Origin: LMUY01 sp964247705
GTDB taxonomy: Bacteria > Pseudomonadota > Alphaproteobacteria > Acetobacterales > Acetobacteraceae
Direction: 5' to 3'
DNA: 64,000 bases
Assembly: GCA_964247705.1 (NCBI GenBank)
Contig: CAXTVQ010000021.1
Span: 1 to 64,000, forward strand
Below, piece by piece: positions 7,787 through 16,224 of the stretch. The notes under the pieces are model-generated. The model was not told where the DNA came from. It worked only from the letters and a program-made list of their open reading frames with translations, and searched no databases. Both the position numbers and the translations under genes were made by a program. The first letter of the stretch is position 1. Every line of letters begins with the position of its first letter.

Positions 7787-9066
7787 GCCGCGCGCGCGGC
7801 CCCGGCCGTGCCCAGGGAACGCGCCCGTGCCCCCGGCGTGTATTCGCCAGTTGCGGGCGTCCAAGGCCCCTCCAGCCCCGGGACGATCGCCCGCACGACG
7901 GGGATGCCGATCGTGGGCTGGCCAAGATCCACCCACGCCGCCTGGTGGAAGCCGGCTGCGTCCAGCGCCGACAGCACCGTCTCGAGATCGCCCGCGAGGT
8001 CGGTGTCGGCCGCAGGGCCGGGTGCGGCGGTGAAGGGCCGATAGGCCGGCGAACGCAGCCATTGCGCCGCGATCCCCCACTGCCGCAAGCGGCTGGCTTC
8101 GCTGTAACCCTCGGGGTGGAAGTCGTCGCGCGCCCCGGAGATCACGGTTGCCCGCGCCTGCGCCGCCTCGGTCAGCGCGCGCGACAAGGCGATTTCGCGG
8201 GCGGCATGGCAGCCCGAGCCAAGCTGCGGTTCTACCCCGTCGGCGGTGTCACGCGACTGCACGAGGCAGACGAACACGGGCAGCCGCACGTCCGAGCTCA
8301 CATCCCAAACCCGGACATGCATGCCGGCCCGCGCGAACAATGCCAGCAACTGCCGGCAGGGTTCGGCATCGACGCTGCCCAGGTCGACGGCCCGGGCGTC
8401 CTGTGCGGGCGCCGTGGACGCCCGCCAGAGGGCAACCGCATCGCGCTCGACCACCTCGTAGAGGCCGTGCAGCACCGCCTCCAGCCAGGTGTTGCCCGAT
8501 GCGAGGCCGTTGGTGGTGGCTTGAAACAGCGCCGCGCCCGCGGGCGGAAGCTGGGTGAAGTCGACGCTGACCAGTTCGAACGGAACCCAGAGCTGCGCCG
8601 CGGCGAACAACTCCTGCGCCTCGACCCACAGCACCCGGCGTGCAGTGATCGCGCGGCCGAGGCCGGCGCCCTCCGGCGCAAGCGGCAGGCGACCCGGCGC
8701 CGCTGCTGTTGCCCCGAGTTCGTCCGAGGAGGCCAAGCGCAATGGCAACGTGACGGTCTCGGCATGGTAGGTCTCGATGGCTTCCATCACCGCTGACGCC
8801 TTCGCGGCGGCGAGCGTGGCGCCCTTGCCCTGATGCTGCGCGACGCTGCGGGAGTTCGGCCGGATGGCGGCAGCGACGGGGATGCCGATACTGTCCAAGC
8901 CGGTCAGCACCGCCACCCGCGTGATCCCCATGCGCCCGGCGAGCGGCATGACGCGGGCGAGGGTGGTCTCGGGGTCCACCACACGATGGGTGCCGTCATG
9001 AAAGCGCTTGGCGCTATCGCCGCCGGGGCCATCGGGCCATTCCGGTCGCGATTCCCCCATTCTCAT
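7783..9066 (-). CDS. YcaO-domain ATP-dependent peptide-backbone modifying enzyme
   Basis: A 427-residue YcaO protein. The three ATP/Mg-binding signatures are intact: SAVMEAIETYHAE at 91-103 (E95, E98), the NGLASGNTWLEA segment followed by YEVVERDA at 203-210 (E204, E207), and ALTEAAQAR at 297-305 (E300, Q303). The C-terminus lacks the PxPxP ending of azoline-forming cyclodehydratases, which together with the coupled tfuA points to thioamide-type chemistry. YcaO enzymes activate a backbone amide with ATP so a nucleophile, here probably sulfide, can attack. No fused or adjacent RRE/E1-like domain is visible. The ATG overlaps the cyclase stop by four bases. Confidence 0.93.
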   Translation of the reverse strand: MRMGESRPEWPDGPGGDSAKRFHDGTHRVVDPETTLARVMPLAGRMGITRVAVLTGLDSIGIPVAAAIRPNSRSVAQHQGKGATLAAAKASAVMEAIETYHAETVTLPLRLASSDELGATAAAPGRLPLAPEGAGLGRAITARRVLWVEAQELFAAAQLWVPFELVSVDFTQLPPAGAALFQATTNGLASGNTWLEAVLHGLYEVVERDAVALWRASTAPAQDARAVDLGSVDAEPCRQLLALFARAGMHVRVWDVSSDVRLPVFVCLVQSRDTADGVEPQLGSGCHAAREIALSRALTEAAQARATVISGARDDFHPEGYSEASRLRQWGIAAQWLRSPAYRPFTAAPGPAADTDLAGDLETVLSALDAAGFHQAAWVDLGQPTIGIPVVRAIVPGLEGPWTPATGEYTPGARARSLGTAGAARAA

Positions 9067-12000
9067 GCGGCCGGCACCGCCGTGGCCGAGCCCAGCCGTG
9101 CGCGCAACCGGGCGGCCATCTGGCGGGCTTCGCGCAGGTCGGGCCCGTCATCGTCCTCGACGACCGCCGCGAGTGCCGCCGCCAGATGGTGCGCGCCCTC
9201 AGCGACGCGGTCGAGCCGCAGGTCGAGCCGGGCCTGGCTGACGGCGGTGCGCAAGCGCAACATGACCGCACCCTGGCTGCCGGCGATCCTCGCGGCCTCG
9301 GCGAACTGCGCACCGGCCTGATCCGCGGCCGCTGCATCGGCGGCCAGCATCGCCTCGCCGAGCACCCGCAGCACCTCGGGGCGCCAGGATAGCAGCCCGA
9401 TGCGGTCGAAGTCCGGCACTGCCTGCTGCAACTCGTCGATGGCCAGGTCGGGCCGCCCCGCCGCCATCAGCGCCTCGGCGAGCAGGCAGACATACACTGG
9501 GAAGTCCTCCCGCGCCGTGCCGGCGCGCTGATAGGCCAGTCCTTCGCGCAGGGTCCGCAATCCATCTGCCGGGTTGTCCTGGATGGCCGTGATCCAGCCG
9601 CGGAAGATCAGGCCCTTGGAGCGGTGATCCGACAGCGCGTGTTCCGAGGTGAACCTCACCAGCTCCGCCGAGCGCTGGAACACGTCGTGGTAATCGCGCC
9701 GGTAGACCAAGTGCAACAGGCTGGTGTCGGACGCGTGGACCCGGCTGCCGTGATGGTCGAGCATCTCGGCCCAGGCGACGGCCTTGCGATCCGATGCGAG
9801 GGCGCTGCGCGGCCGCCCTTGCAGCCACATCAACTGTGCCAGTTCACCATGGGCGCAGACCTTTGGGTCATGGTTGCCGTATAGCGTCGCGTGGTGCCGG
9901 TAGTCGCCGCGCTCGTAGATCGCCAGGCCGGCCTCGATGTGCTGGCAGCAGCGCTCGAAGTTGCATGCGTGGTAATGGCTTGCCCAGGCGCTGTGATGCG
10001 CCTGGAGCAGGAACTCCGGATGGTCATGCTCGATCGCGCGCTGCAAGATCGCCTCGGACCGGGCGACCCAGGCGTCGAAACTGTGCGAGACGCGCCACCA
10101 ACCCCAGTAGATCGGGAAATGGGCCGGCTCCTCCGGCAAGGCGCTGCACACCTCGTAGGCGGTGGCGTACAGTGCTTGCGCGTCCGCCGATCCGGGACCC
10201 TTGAGCCCGATCAGCGCCGGGCCCAGCAGCCCGCTCAACTCCACGCGCAGACGACGGATGCGGTCGGTGGCCGGCAGCTTCTCCAACGCGTCCAGGCCGC
10301 GCTTCAGCACTCGCGTCGCCTCGGTCAGCGCCGAGCGCGCCAGGCTGCTGCGCGCCGCGGCAAGCCAGTACGGGGCGGCCCGCTCCGGCTCGTTGCCCGC
10401 GGCCAGGTGCATCGCCAGCAATTCGGGCTGCTCGGTGACGGAATCGGCACTCTGCCGCTCGAGCACCGCCGCCACGCACAGGTGCAACTGGCGACGCTCG
10501 TCGCGCAGCAGGCTGTCGTAGGCGGCATCGCGCAGCAGCGCGTGGCTGAAGGTGTAGCCCTCGACACCATCGGCCTGCTGACGGAACAGCACGCCCGCGT
10601 CGAGCAGCGCCGCCAGCGGCTCGTTCAGGGCCGTGTCGGGCAGCCCGGCAACCATCGCCAGCATGTCCCGCGGTGCGGTGCGCCCGATCACCGCCGCGAC
10701 CTGCGCGACCTGCTTGGCAACACCCGAACGGTCGAGGCGCGCCATGAGGGATTCCCGCAGCGACGCCGGGATCGCCTGGTCCGGCAGCGCGAGCGTGTCG
10801 TCCTCGAAATCGCCGAGGGATTGGGATTGCAGCAGCTCCCGCGCGACCGCCTCGACGAACAAGGGCACGCCATCGGTGCGGCTTGCGATCAGGCGGCCGA
10901 TCTGCGGCGGGAGGTCCCGCTGTGTGAACAGGCTCTGCACCATGTCCGAAACGTTCGTGCGCGAGAGCGGCACCAGCCGCACCACGGTCGTTGCCCGCCT
11001 TGAAGTCCACGGCGCCTCGAACCCATCCCGCGCCGTCAGCACGTTCATCACCGGGCGGCCGGACGCGTTCTCCATGATCCGGCCCAGCAGTTCGGTGGAG
11101 GTCGGATCGAGCCAGTGCAGGTCCTCGACGAGCAGGCATAGCGGCTTGTTATCGGCCCAGAGCAGGATCTGCTCGACAAGTATCGACAGCACGCGTTCGC
11201 GCCACTGCTCTGGCGAGAGTGCGCTAGAGGACGATGCAGCAACCCGTATGCCCGCCAGCTCGAGGAACACCGGCAACACGGCCCGCTTGGTTGCCTCGGT
11301 GCCCGCGATCAGCGAGCGCAGTTTGCCGATCTGCATGTCGCTTACATCGTCGGGCTCCAGTTGCGCCGCGGAGCGTAGAAAGGCGATCACCGGATGCAAC
11401 GCGCTGTCCTGGTCGAGCGCGCTGGCGGCGAGGCGGATGACATAGGCGTCGTCGTCTACATGCGTGAAGGCGAATTGCTCGATCAGGCGCGACTTGCCGA
11501 TGCCCGCCTCACCGGTCACCAGCACCGTGCACTCCTCGCCCTCCCGCACGCGTTGCCACCGGTCTGCCAGAATGGCGAGTTCCGCCTGGCGGCCGTAGAA
11601 GGGTGTCAGCCTGGGGGGCGTGCGGCTGCCCGTGAGCCGGCTCCACGCTTCGCCCACCACCCGCCAGGCTTGGTGCGGTTGCGCGAAGCCCCTGATCGGC
11701 ACCGGGCCAAGTTCCTCGCAGACGAAGGTGCTGCCGATCCTCGCATAGGTCTGTTCGGCGATGACGATCCCACCCTGCGGCGCCAACCCTTGCAGCCGCG
11801 CGGCCAAATTCGGTGTCAAACCGATGATCGAGTGCATGTCGTCCGCGCCCGCGAACAGATCGCTGACGATGACCTGTCCGGTCGCAATCCCGATGCGCAC
11901 ATTCAGCGGCGCGGCTGCCGGGGTGTCCAGCGCGCCGATCCCGCGCACGATGTCCAGCGCTGCACGGGTGCCCCGCTCCGGGTCGTTCTCGGTAGCGACC

Positions 12001-12458
12001 GGGTAGCAGAAATAGGCCAGGATGCCATCGCCAACCAGCCGCCCGACCATGCCGCCGAACCGGTTGATCGCGGCGCTGGCGAATGTGCGGTACCGGCCGA
12101 TGACCTCCATCAGGTCCTCGGGTTCGAGCTGCTCACTGAGGGCCGAGGAGTTTACCAGGTCGATGAACATGATCGTCATCGGCCGCCGCTCGGCGCGCCT
12201 GGCTTCTGCCGCGGGCGGGCTCGCCTGGACGGCTGCTTTGGATGCTTGCAGGGCGGCGACGCAATGGTGGAACCGCTTCCGCTCGCCGATCGTCAACCCA
12301 AGCTCGCGCAGATCTTGGTCCGTAAGTTCGGCTACTTGCTCGAGGGTGATACCCTGGTTGCGAAACGACGCACAGCGATCGCCCAACCCAATCGAAACGA
12401 GCCAGTCGTCCAAGACTTTCTCCGCGTATCTTCTCAGCCAGACATGAAAGGCCAGCAT
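9063..12458 (-). CDS. SAM domain-adenylate/guanylate cyclase-AAA ATPase-TPR regulatory protein
   Basis: An 1131-residue multidomain protein. Residues 15-70 resemble a SAM domain (LVSIGLGDRC, ITLEQVAELTDQDLRELGL). About 92-250 form a class III nucleotide cyclase, with metal aspartates D100 (MFIDLV) and D144 (VGDGILAYF). From 285 a P-loop ATPase follows, with Walker A GEAGIGKS at 316-323, and the remainder is a long TPR-like helical array. Such proteins are cytoplasmic signal integrators. It is the first gene of the YcaO operon and lies 191 bases from a CRP-like regulator gene, so cAMP production may feed that regulator. No strong ribosome binding site precedes the ATG, so the start is uncertain. 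Confidence 0.85.
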   Translation of the reverse strand: MLAFHVWLRRYAEKVLDDWLVSIGLGDRCASFRNQGITLEQVAELTDQDLRELGLTIGERKRFHHCVAALQASKAAVQASPPAAEARRAERRPMTIMFIDLVNSSALSEQLEPEDLMEVIGRYRTFASAAINRFGGMVGRLVGDGILAYFCYPVATENDPERGTRAALDIVRGIGALDTPAAAPLNVRIGIATGQVIVSDLFAGADDMHSIIGLTPNLAARLQGLAPQGGIVIAEQTYARIGSTFVCEELGPVPIRGFAQPHQAWRVVGEAWSRLTGSRTPPRLTPFYGRQAELAILADRWQRVREGEECTVLVTGEAGIGKSRLIEQFAFTHVDDDAYVIRLAASALDQDSALHPVIAFLRSAAQLEPDDVSDMQIGKLRSLIAGTEATKRAVLPVFLELAGIRVAASSSSALSPEQWRERVLSILVEQILLWADNKPLCLLVEDLHWLDPTSTELLGRIMENASGRPVMNVLTARDGFEAPWTSRRATTVVRLVPLSRTNVSDMVQSLFTQRDLPPQIGRLIASRTDGVPLFVEAVARELLQSQSLGDFEDDTLALPDQAIPASLRESLMARLDRSGVAKQVAQVAAVIGRTAPRDMLAMVAGLPDTALNEPLAALLDAGVLFRQQADGVEGYTFSHALLRDAAYDSLLRDERRQLHLCVAAVLERQSADSVTEQPELLAMHLAAGNEPERAAPYWLAAARSSLARSALTEATRVLKRGLDALEKLPATDRIRRLRVELSGLLGPALIGLKGPGSADAQALYATAYEVCSALPEEPAHFPIYWGWWRVSHSFDAWVARSEAILQRAIEHDHPEFLLQAHHSAWASHYHACNFERCCQHIEAGLAIYERGDYRHHATLYGNHDPKVCAHGELAQLMWLQGRPRSALASDRKAVAWAEMLDHHGSRVHASDTSLLHLVYRRDYHDVFQRSAELVRFTSEHALSDHRSKGLIFRGWITAIQDNPADGLRTLREGLAYQRAGTAREDFPVYVCLLAEALMAAGRPDLAIDELQQAVPDFDRIGLLSWRPEVLRVLGEAMLAADAAAADQAGAQFAEAARIAGSQGAVMLRLRTAVSQARLDLRLDRVAEGAHHLAAALAAVVEDDDGPDLREARQMAARLRARLGSATAVPAA

Positions 12459-12649
12459 GTCAAGTGCACTGGAGGTAGAATAGACAAACGCAATTACCGC
12501 TTCGCGTAAAGCAAATCTTCGGTGACTTTACTGGACGTGATTCGTTACCGATGAGACATCCAAAATGTCGCCAAACCCTGCCTGTAACGACGGATCAGCC
12601 GCGCTGGTCCAGCCTCGTGAAACGTGCGCCAACTTGTGAGATGGCGGAC

Positions 12650-13369
12650 CTACCAGAGTTGCGGGATCGCTCCCTCAGCCAGTTCGGTGGGTGGTGCCAG
12701 ACGGCGTAGCGCAGCCGGGTCGAGCACAGTGATCCGGCCAGGTTCGAGCGCCAGAACGCCCTCGGTCTGCAGTTCACGCAGACGGCGGTTCACCGTCTCC
12801 CGGGTTGTGCCGATCCTATCGCCGAGGGCGCTTTGCGTGATGGTGACCCGCCGTCCTGCCTGACCCTGGGTCAGAGCCAGCAGGATCGTGGCCAGCCGCG
12901 CGCCCGCATCGTGGAACAGCATCGCCTCCAGCAGCCAACTGGTCGCGCGCAGCCGCTCGCTGAGGACGCCGAGGATCGTCACGGCAAGCTCCGGCGTGGC
13001 GCGCATTTGCGTCATGATATCCCGCCGGTCGAGCTGCAGCAGGCGGCCATCGGTATGCGCGACGGCGTCTGCACTGCGCTTGCCGCCGTCCAGCACGGCC
13101 ATCTCCCCGAACACCTCGCCCGGCTGCACCATCCGCAGCACCTGTTCCCGCCCGTCCAGGCTTGGCAGCACGATGCGCACCTCGCCGGTTATGACGACGA
13201 GCATCGCGCTGCCCGGGTCGCCGCGCTGGAATAGATGCTCGCCGGCTGTCATGGGCCGGGTGGAGGCACGGCTTGCCAGAGCGGTCAGGTGTTCGGCCGA
13301 CATGGCGCAAAAGACGGGTGCCCGGCTTAGGATCGCCGCCAGCGATGGCGCGCTCGCACCCAAACTCAC
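12650..13369 (-). CDS. CRP/FNR family transcriptional regulator, CRP-like
   Basis: A 239-residue regulator. Residues 20-135 form a cyclic-nucleotide-binding fold, including the phosphate-binding loop GEM...KRSA (E89, R98, S99). There are no FNR cysteines. The C-terminal winged helix has the recognition helix TTRETVNRRL, whose R190, E191 and R195 match the DNA-contacting residues of E. coli CRP, predicting a TGTGA-N6-TCACA target. Exactly such a site lies in its own upstream region (13437-13452), with others at 2786 and 14059. It is probably autoregulated and may sense cAMP made by the adjacent cyclase. It precedes the YcaO operon on the same strand, separated by 191 bases with no gene. Confidence 0.9.
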   Translation of the reverse strand: MSLGASAPSLAAILSRAPVFCAMSAEHLTALASRASTRPMTAGEHLFQRGDPGSAMLVVITGEVRIVLPSLDGREQVLRMVQPGEVFGEMAVLDGGKRSADAVAHTDGRLLQLDRRDIMTQMRATPELAVTILGVLSERLRATSWLLEAMLFHDAGARLATILLALTQGQAGRRVTITQSALGDRIGTTRETVNRRLRELQTEGVLALEPGRITVLDPAALRRLAPPTELAEGAIPQLW

Positions 13370-13385
13370 GACGTTCGATCCCTTG

Positions 13386-13408
13386 GCATGGCAACGATCT
13401 TGCCATGC
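13386..13408. promoter_or_regulatory. Inverted repeat GCATGGCAA-N5-TTGCCATGC in the crp-like leader
   Basis: Two perfect 9-base arms (13386-13394 and 13400-13408) flank the spacer CGATC, ending 17 bases before the CRP-like start codon. This differs from the CRP box nearby, so it could be the operator of a second regulator or a hairpin in the mRNA leader that covers the translation start. Confidence 0.6.
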
Positions 13409-13436
13409 TCGCCGAGGTCGCGCGATGCCGATCTGG

Positions 13437-13452
13437 TGTGATCTCCGTCACA
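13437..13452 (+). promoter_or_regulatory. Consensus CRP binding site TGTGA-N6-TCACA
   Basis: TGTGATCTCCGTCACA is a perfect match to both CRP half-sites with the six-base spacer. It lies in the divergent region, 67 bases upstream of the CRP-like start and 53 bases upstream of the plus-strand gene at 13506, so it could control both. Binding by the adjacent CRP-like protein is inferred from its recognition helix. Confidence 0.75.
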
Positions 13453-13505
13453 TGCCGTGATGTTCATCCGGCGTAACGTTCAGCACCAACGTGACAGGTG
13501 GCGCA

Positions 13506-14021
13506 ATGGGCACGGTCATACCCTTCTTGAAGCCGGCGGCAAACCGCGCGGGGTTCTCCAGCCAGGATCGCAAGGAGCTCCTCCAGTGGCAGGTCGGCCG
13601 CGCAAGGCTGAGGCGCCTGCGTTGTTTCTATCAGGAGCCCGGAACGCTGGGGGATCAGCAGGATCTCGACTTTGCCCAGGTCTATCGGCCGGCCGCACAA
13701 TGGGCCAGTTGGGGATTGGCCCGCGTGTGTACCGGTGTTTTGGTTTGGGAGTGCGCGCGCGGCACTGACCTTGGCGTGTTCGCCTCCCTTGCCGAGGCAC
13801 TGGCTTGCGTCGAGCTGCACGCGGGTGAACCAATCGAACTCGCCTTGCCGGATGCCGGAACGACCGGATGCGACATTGCCGGGCTCCGGTGTCATCACTT
13901 AGGAGGCGCCGGCGAGAGATCGTCTGGGAGTGAACGGTCACACGCTGAAGCTGAGCACGGTGATGCCGCGCCACAGGCGGTCCGGCGGCCCGTCACCCAC
14001 CACCACCCGAGGGTAAGTTGA
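13506..14021 (+). CDS. Hypothetical protein, 171 residues
   Basis: I do not recognise this protein. It begins MGTVIPFLKP; residues 15-110 alternate hydrophobic and charged segments (for example LARVCTGVLVWECARG and SLAEALACVEL). The last 35 residues are His/Glu/Ser-rich and low in complexity. No signal peptide or membrane helix is present. A 144-codon open frame exists on the other strand over the same bases, but the plus-strand reading has a more natural composition and sits directly behind a CRP box. The start at 13506 is favoured over the in-frame ATG at 13491 because an AGGTGG stretch precedes it. Confidence 0.55.
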   Translation: MGTVIPFLKPAANRAGFSSQDRKELLQWQVGRARLRRLRCFYQEPGTLGDQQDLDFAQVYRPAAQWASWGLARVCTGVLVWECARGTDLGVFASLAEALACVELHAGEPIELALPDAGTTGCDIAGLRCHHLGGAGERSSGSERSHAEAEHGDAAPQAVRRPVTHHHPRVS

Positions 14022-14058
14022 TCAACATATCCCATCCCTTGCCATGGACCGATCCTGG

Positions 14059-14074
14059 TGTGAGCCAGGTCACG
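14059..14074 (+). promoter_or_regulatory. CRP-type binding site (TGTGA-N6-TCACG)
   Basis: TGTGAGCCAGGTCACG has one mismatch to the CRP consensus and lies 60 bases upstream of the preferred start of the TauE/SafE gene. That spacing is the same as for the site at 2786 relative to its gene, which supports a shared architecture. Confidence 0.55.
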
Positions 14075-14133
14075 TAGTCTCTGGCGCCTGTGTGCCACGG
14101 TCGGGCCGTCCAGTAAGGTCCGGGGACTCAGCG

Positions 14134-14997
14134 ATGCAAGTACATCTCGGTCATGTCGCCGTCAGTTGGCTTCGTCCGTTCGTTGCTGCTCTACCCCGTT
14201 TCTCGCGAGCAGGGCTTAGCGCATCCGCTATCGTCATCTATTTCAGTATGCTGATCGACCTCGGTTGCGACGCCACGACGATCCTGACGGTTGCGGCCGT
14301 TGCAGCGGCAGCGTTTCTGTCCGGGATCGCCGGTTTCGCATTCTCGGCGATTTGCGGTGCGATCGTGTTTCAGTTCCGCAGCGACACGCTTCAGGTCCTG
14401 CAGATAATGCTCGCTTGCAGCATTGCTAATCAGTCGCTCAGCGTCTGGGCGCTTCGCCGGGAGATCCGGAGAAGCGCTCTGGCACCATTCCTCGTCGGTG
14501 GCGTTCTTGGCATTCCGGCCGGGATCTGGGTCCTGCTCAACCTGAATGCCCGTGCATATGCAACCGCCCTCGGCGGGGTGCTCTGCCTCTACGGCACATA
14601 CATGCTGTTCCGTAAGCCGATCCTGTTACGCCGCAGGTGCGTCGCCGCGGACTTGGCGGCTGGGTTCCTGGGCGGGCTGATGGGTGGCTTTGCGGCAACG
14701 CCCGGCGCCGCCGTCTCAGTGTGGTGCGGCATGAAAGGGTGGGACAAAGTCGCGCAACGCGCAGTGTTCCAGCCCTTCATCTTGATCATGCAGGTGCTCA
14801 CCCTGCTGATCATCGTAGCTTACCGTAGGCAAGGTATGTCGGCTGTCGGGTTTCCGCCGACCGCTCTGCTCTGTGTGCCAGCCGGTCTGGCGGGTACCTG
14901 GTTCGGCTTGGCGTGGTTTCGCCACCTGAGCGACCGGACGTTTCGCACTGCGGTCAACCTACTGCTCATCGTCTCCGGAGCGTTTCTGGTGTTGTAG
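14134..14997 (+). CDS. TauE/SafE family membrane transporter
   Basis: A polytopic protein of about 287 residues. The TauE/SafE hallmarks are visible: an N-terminal SGIAGFAFSAICGAIV segment, and an internal repeat with AAGFLGGLMGGFAATPGAAVSVW in the second half. About eight membrane segments are predicted. The family exports sulfite or other sulfonate-derived anions, or acts as a general anion permease; the substrate here is unknown. The start is uncertain: ATG at 14134 is chosen, but 14248, just before the first clear membrane helix, is possible and neither has a strong ribosome binding site. The nearby CRP box suggests catabolite-type control. The gene stands alone. Confidence 0.8.
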   Translation: MQVHLGHVAVSWLRPFVAALPRFSRAGLSASAIVIYFSMLIDLGCDATTILTVAAVAAAAFLSGIAGFAFSAICGAIVFQFRSDTLQVLQIMLACSIANQSLSVWALRREIRRSALAPFLVGGVLGIPAGIWVLLNLNARAYATALGGVLCLYGTYMLFRKPILLRRRCVAADLAAGFLGGLMGGFAATPGAAVSVWCGMKGWDKVAQRAVFQPFILIMQVLTLLIIVAYRRQGMSAVGFPPTALLCVPAGLAGTWFGLAWFRHLSDRTFRTAVNLLLIVSGAFLVL

Positions 14998-15204
14998 CCG
15001 GCTGTTTGTACAAGCACTGCGTGAGTCAAGCCGAAATCTTATAGGGCTGTCGGGTGAACATGGCATCGAATATTGGTTTGCTCGGGACAAGGCGTATTCG
15101 GGTTGGCTGGGCGATGTCGTTGAGCCGATCGGTGAAATACTTCGTTCCCCACCCAACCGAGTCCGGGCAGAATAGCATCCTGTAAGCTTGATAGGGAGCA
15201 ACCG

Positions 15205-15615
15205 ATGCGTATCCCCCTTGCTACCGGCTTGATGCTGGCAGCCACCGTGAGCGCCGCATCGGCCGTTCCGCTCGAAGGCACGTGGACCGGTGTCTACAAC
15301 TGCGCCCAGGGGGCCACACCCGCCGAGCTCTACATCCAGCGCGCGCCCACAGGACGGTTGGACGCACGGTTCCACTTTGGCGATGGCAGCCCCGGGCGAC
15401 CGGTCGGGTGCTTCGCCATGCTCGGTGCGCCTGATCCCAATGACCTTCAGTTCACCGCCACGCACTGGTTTGCGCGGCCGCTCGGTTACGTTTGGGTCAA
15501 CCTCGTGGGGATCGTGCACGGCCCGGTTTACGCGGGCAGCGTGCTTGGGCCGGGCTGCGCCGATTTCCAATTCGTCTGGCATCCGCCAGCGCCGCTGCCC
15601 GATAGCTGCCATTGA
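15205..15615 (+). CDS. Small secreted protein, 136 residues, unknown
   Basis: It starts with a clear Sec signal peptide (hydrophobic TGLMLAATVSAASA, probable cleavage after residue 20) preceded by the ribosome binding site GGGAGC. The mature part begins PLEGTWTGVYNC, a pattern seen in small beta-barrel lipocalin-like or other extracytoplasmic domains. It contains four cysteines that could form two disulfides, and ends in a Pro-rich tail. I do not recognise a specific family. It has no operon partner: the next gene starts 609 bases downstream. Confidence 0.75.
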   Translation: MRIPLATGLMLAATVSAASAVPLEGTWTGVYNCAQGATPAELYIQRAPTGRLDARFHFGDGSPGRPVGCFAMLGAPDPNDLQFTATHWFARPLGYVWVNLVGIVHGPVYAGSVLGPGCADFQFVWHPPAPLPDSCH

Positions 15616-16224
15616 AGCTTGAAAGTCTTCGTGGCGTAGCGCAGAGAATGCATCCGGCAGCACGGCCCGAGGTCATCAGTTCCGACTAACCGTGGTGATC
15701 TCGGACCGGGTTTCGTCACGCTCAGTGAGCTACACGCCGATCGATTTCGTGTCAGCGGGCAGCCGAAGGTAATCCTGAGCATTCGGTGGGTCCGAGAAGG
15801 CTCGCTGGCTGGCAGCTCGGCAACGCGAAGGGGGCCAGCGGCACATTCTGCTACGTGTCGTTGCCGATCACCAGCGCGAGGCTGCGCGCTTGCGCAGCTG
15901 CCGGCAGCAGCATCACGGCGGCAGGCCACGCCGTAACCACGCCCGCACCGTCCGTGTCATCGCCTGCGACCAGCCTCGACTATCTCGAACAGGCCAAGTT
16001 CTAGACGCAACCGGCTCAAGCGACGAAGGATTGCGTGAGGCGGCCCGGCTGTTGCTCGCTGCCGGGTCATGGATGAGCGAGCAGGCCGAATCGCTGCACC
16101 ACGTCGGCTCGTCCGTGACGAAGGGGTTACGCAGGGCGCTGGCACGACGCTTGCCTGACGCTTGCTTCATGAGGTTGGAACGAAGCGGCGGACAGCCGCC
16201 GCTTTGCGATGGGAAGGAGGCACG
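15616..16224. other. 609-base gap without a convincing gene
   Basis: No open frame here has a start, a ribosome binding site and plausible composition together. One plus-strand frame from about 16000 to 16150 reads AARLLLAAGSWMSEQAESL, faintly like the C-terminal tail of methyl-accepting chemotaxis proteins, so a decayed remnant is possible. The promoter of the downstream ABC transporter operon should lie near the right end, but I cannot place it with confidence. Confidence 0.4.

Noticed and set aside
13464..13898. A 144-codon minus-strand frame opposite the 171-residue gene at 13506
   Set aside because: Less natural composition and no ribosome binding site; the plus-strand gene follows a perfect CRP box. 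I keep the plus strand, with moderate confidence.
14017..14026. FNR box at GTTGATCAAC
   Set aside because: FNR sites need four bases between TTGAT and ATCAA; here there are none, and the regulator nearby lacks FNR cysteines.
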